A stretch of DNA of 5,738 nucleotides from Actinomycetota bacterium (GTDB lineage Bacteria > Actinomycetota > Thermoleophilia > Gaiellales > Gaiellaceae): positions 1 through 5,738 of the forward strand of contig VAXK01000277.1 in NCBI GenBank assembly GCA_005885565.1, given 5' to 3'. Shown here one piece after another: positions 5,269 to 5,738 of the stretch. Under the pieces are notes generated by a model that saw only the letters and a program-made list of their open reading frames with translations, ran no database searches and was not told the origin of the DNA. Within the stretch, counting starts at the first letter, position 1; each line of letters opens with the position of its first letter. The translations under genes and the position numbers were made by a program.

Positions 5269-5738
5269 GTGACGGACCGCCTGCCCCGGAACAGCGACCT
5301 CGCCGATCAGCTCGACCTGCTCGCCGACCTGCTCGAGATCGAGGGGGAGCAGTCGTTTCGCGTGCTCGCGTACCGGCGCGCGGCGACGCGGGTCCGCGAG
5401 AGCTCGACACCGGTCGCGCAGCTCGCGCTCGAGGGCAAGGCGAAGGACCTGCCCGGAATCGGCAAGACGATCGAGGAGAAGATCGTCCAGGTCGTCGAGC
5501 GCGGCGAGATGCTCGCGCTGACGAAGCATCGCGCGCTCGTCCCGGGCGAGGTCGTCCTCTTCACGCGTCTCCCCGGCCTGGGGCCGAAGACCGCGCGGAA
5601 GATCTGGCAGGAGCTCGGGATCACGACGCTCGAGGAGCTGCGGCAGGCGGCGGAGGACGAGCGGCTGCGGCGGCTCGCCGGGCTCGGAGCCCGCAGCGAG
5701 GAGAAGATCCTCGCCGCCCTGAGCGCGGCCGCCGAGCC
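5269..5738 (+). CDS. polX: DNA polymerase X family protein, N-terminal part (cut by window edge)
   Basis: 156 complete codons of a family X DNA polymerase, open at the window end. Bacterial PolX fills short gaps in base-excision repair and usually runs to about 570 residues with a C-terminal PHP exonuclease domain, which would lie beyond this window. Visible is the 8-kDa domain: LLADLLEIEGEQSFRVLAYR (17-36), then three helix-hairpin-helix motifs, LPGIGKTIEEKI (61-72), LPGLGPKTARKIW (101-113) and LAGLGARSEEKIL (137-149). Lys71 aligns by eye with human Pol beta Lys72, the 5'-dRP lyase nucleophile. GTG 5269 is preceded by a TAnnnT hexamer and no Shine-Dalgarno site, and it places the conserved RNSDLA segment at the usual distance from the N-terminus. 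The gene diverges from the glycosyltransferase. Polymerase active-site residues are outside the window, so catalytic status cannot be judged. Confidence 0.9.
   Translation, partial: MTDRLPRNSDLADQLDLLADLLEIEGEQSFRVLAYRRAATRVRESSTPVAQLALEGKAKDLPGIGKTIEEKIVQVVERGEMLALTKHRALVPGEVVLFTRLPGLGPKTARKIWQELGITTLEELRQAAEDERLRRLAGLGARSEEKILAALSAAAE

Noticed and set aside
4535..5410. Open frame in frame with the thioredoxin that would give a 405-residue fusion
   Set aside because: The N-terminal part is an Arg-rich shadow of the glycosyltransferase gene. The thioredoxin fold starts at the internal ATG 4534.
5251..5529. N-terminal extension of the glycosyltransferase upstream of GTG 5250
   Set aside because: The frame stays open to 5529, but this lies antisense to polX, shows no family similarity, and the GT2 domain starts at the GTG.
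1..5738. CRISPR array, tRNA, rRNA, insertion sequence or phage genes
   Set aside because: I found no spaced direct repeats, tRNA-like cloverleaf, transposase motifs or terminal inverted repeats; nearly all bases belong to ordinary chromosomal genes.

Overview
The window is a very GC-rich (about 70% by eye), densely coding bacterial segment. GTG and TTG starts, four-base start/stop overlaps, strong G/C at third codon positions and actinobacterial-looking proteins point to a high-GC Actinomycetota. The Thermoleophilia (Gaiellales/Solirubrobacterales) are my best guess. This is an inference from style; no rRNA or other marker is present.

Left part, plus strand (1-4210): a thiamine operon. The window opens inside the 3' half of a TPP riboswitch whose last conserved bases double as the ribosome binding site of thiD. 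Then come thiD (HMP/HMP-P kinase), thiM (hydroxyethylthiazole kinase) and thiE (thiamine-phosphate synthase), joined by ATGA and GTGA overlaps. A 118-base structured gap separates thiE from thiL (thiamine-monophosphate kinase). Together these genes convert HMP and hydroxyethylthiazole into HMP-PP and THZ-P, join them to thiamine phosphate, and phosphorylate that to TPP. No de novo genes (thiC, thiG, thiS, thiO) are in view, so what is visible is a salvage-plus-finishing set. Directly after the thiL stop codon lies a DppB/OppB-type ABC permease, with no partner permease, ATPase or binding protein in the window.

Right part (4193-5250), minus strand: a two-gene unit, a DPM1-like polyprenol-phosphate mannosyltransferase followed through an ATGA overlap by a thioredoxin. 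The thioredoxin gene runs tail-to-tail into the permease gene, and the two share 18 bp.

Far right (5269 to the end), plus strand: the 5' part of polX, a family X DNA polymerase cut off by the window edge. It diverges from the glycosyltransferase gene, with only 18 bp between the two GTG codons. That gap holds one AT-rich hexamer placed to act as a -10 element in both directions, which suggests a shared promoter and leaderless mRNAs.

Most of the content is well-known biology. I see no obviously new system. The points most worth a second look are the shared -10 between the divergent genes, the structured thiE-thiL gap, and the solitary permease coupled to thiL.
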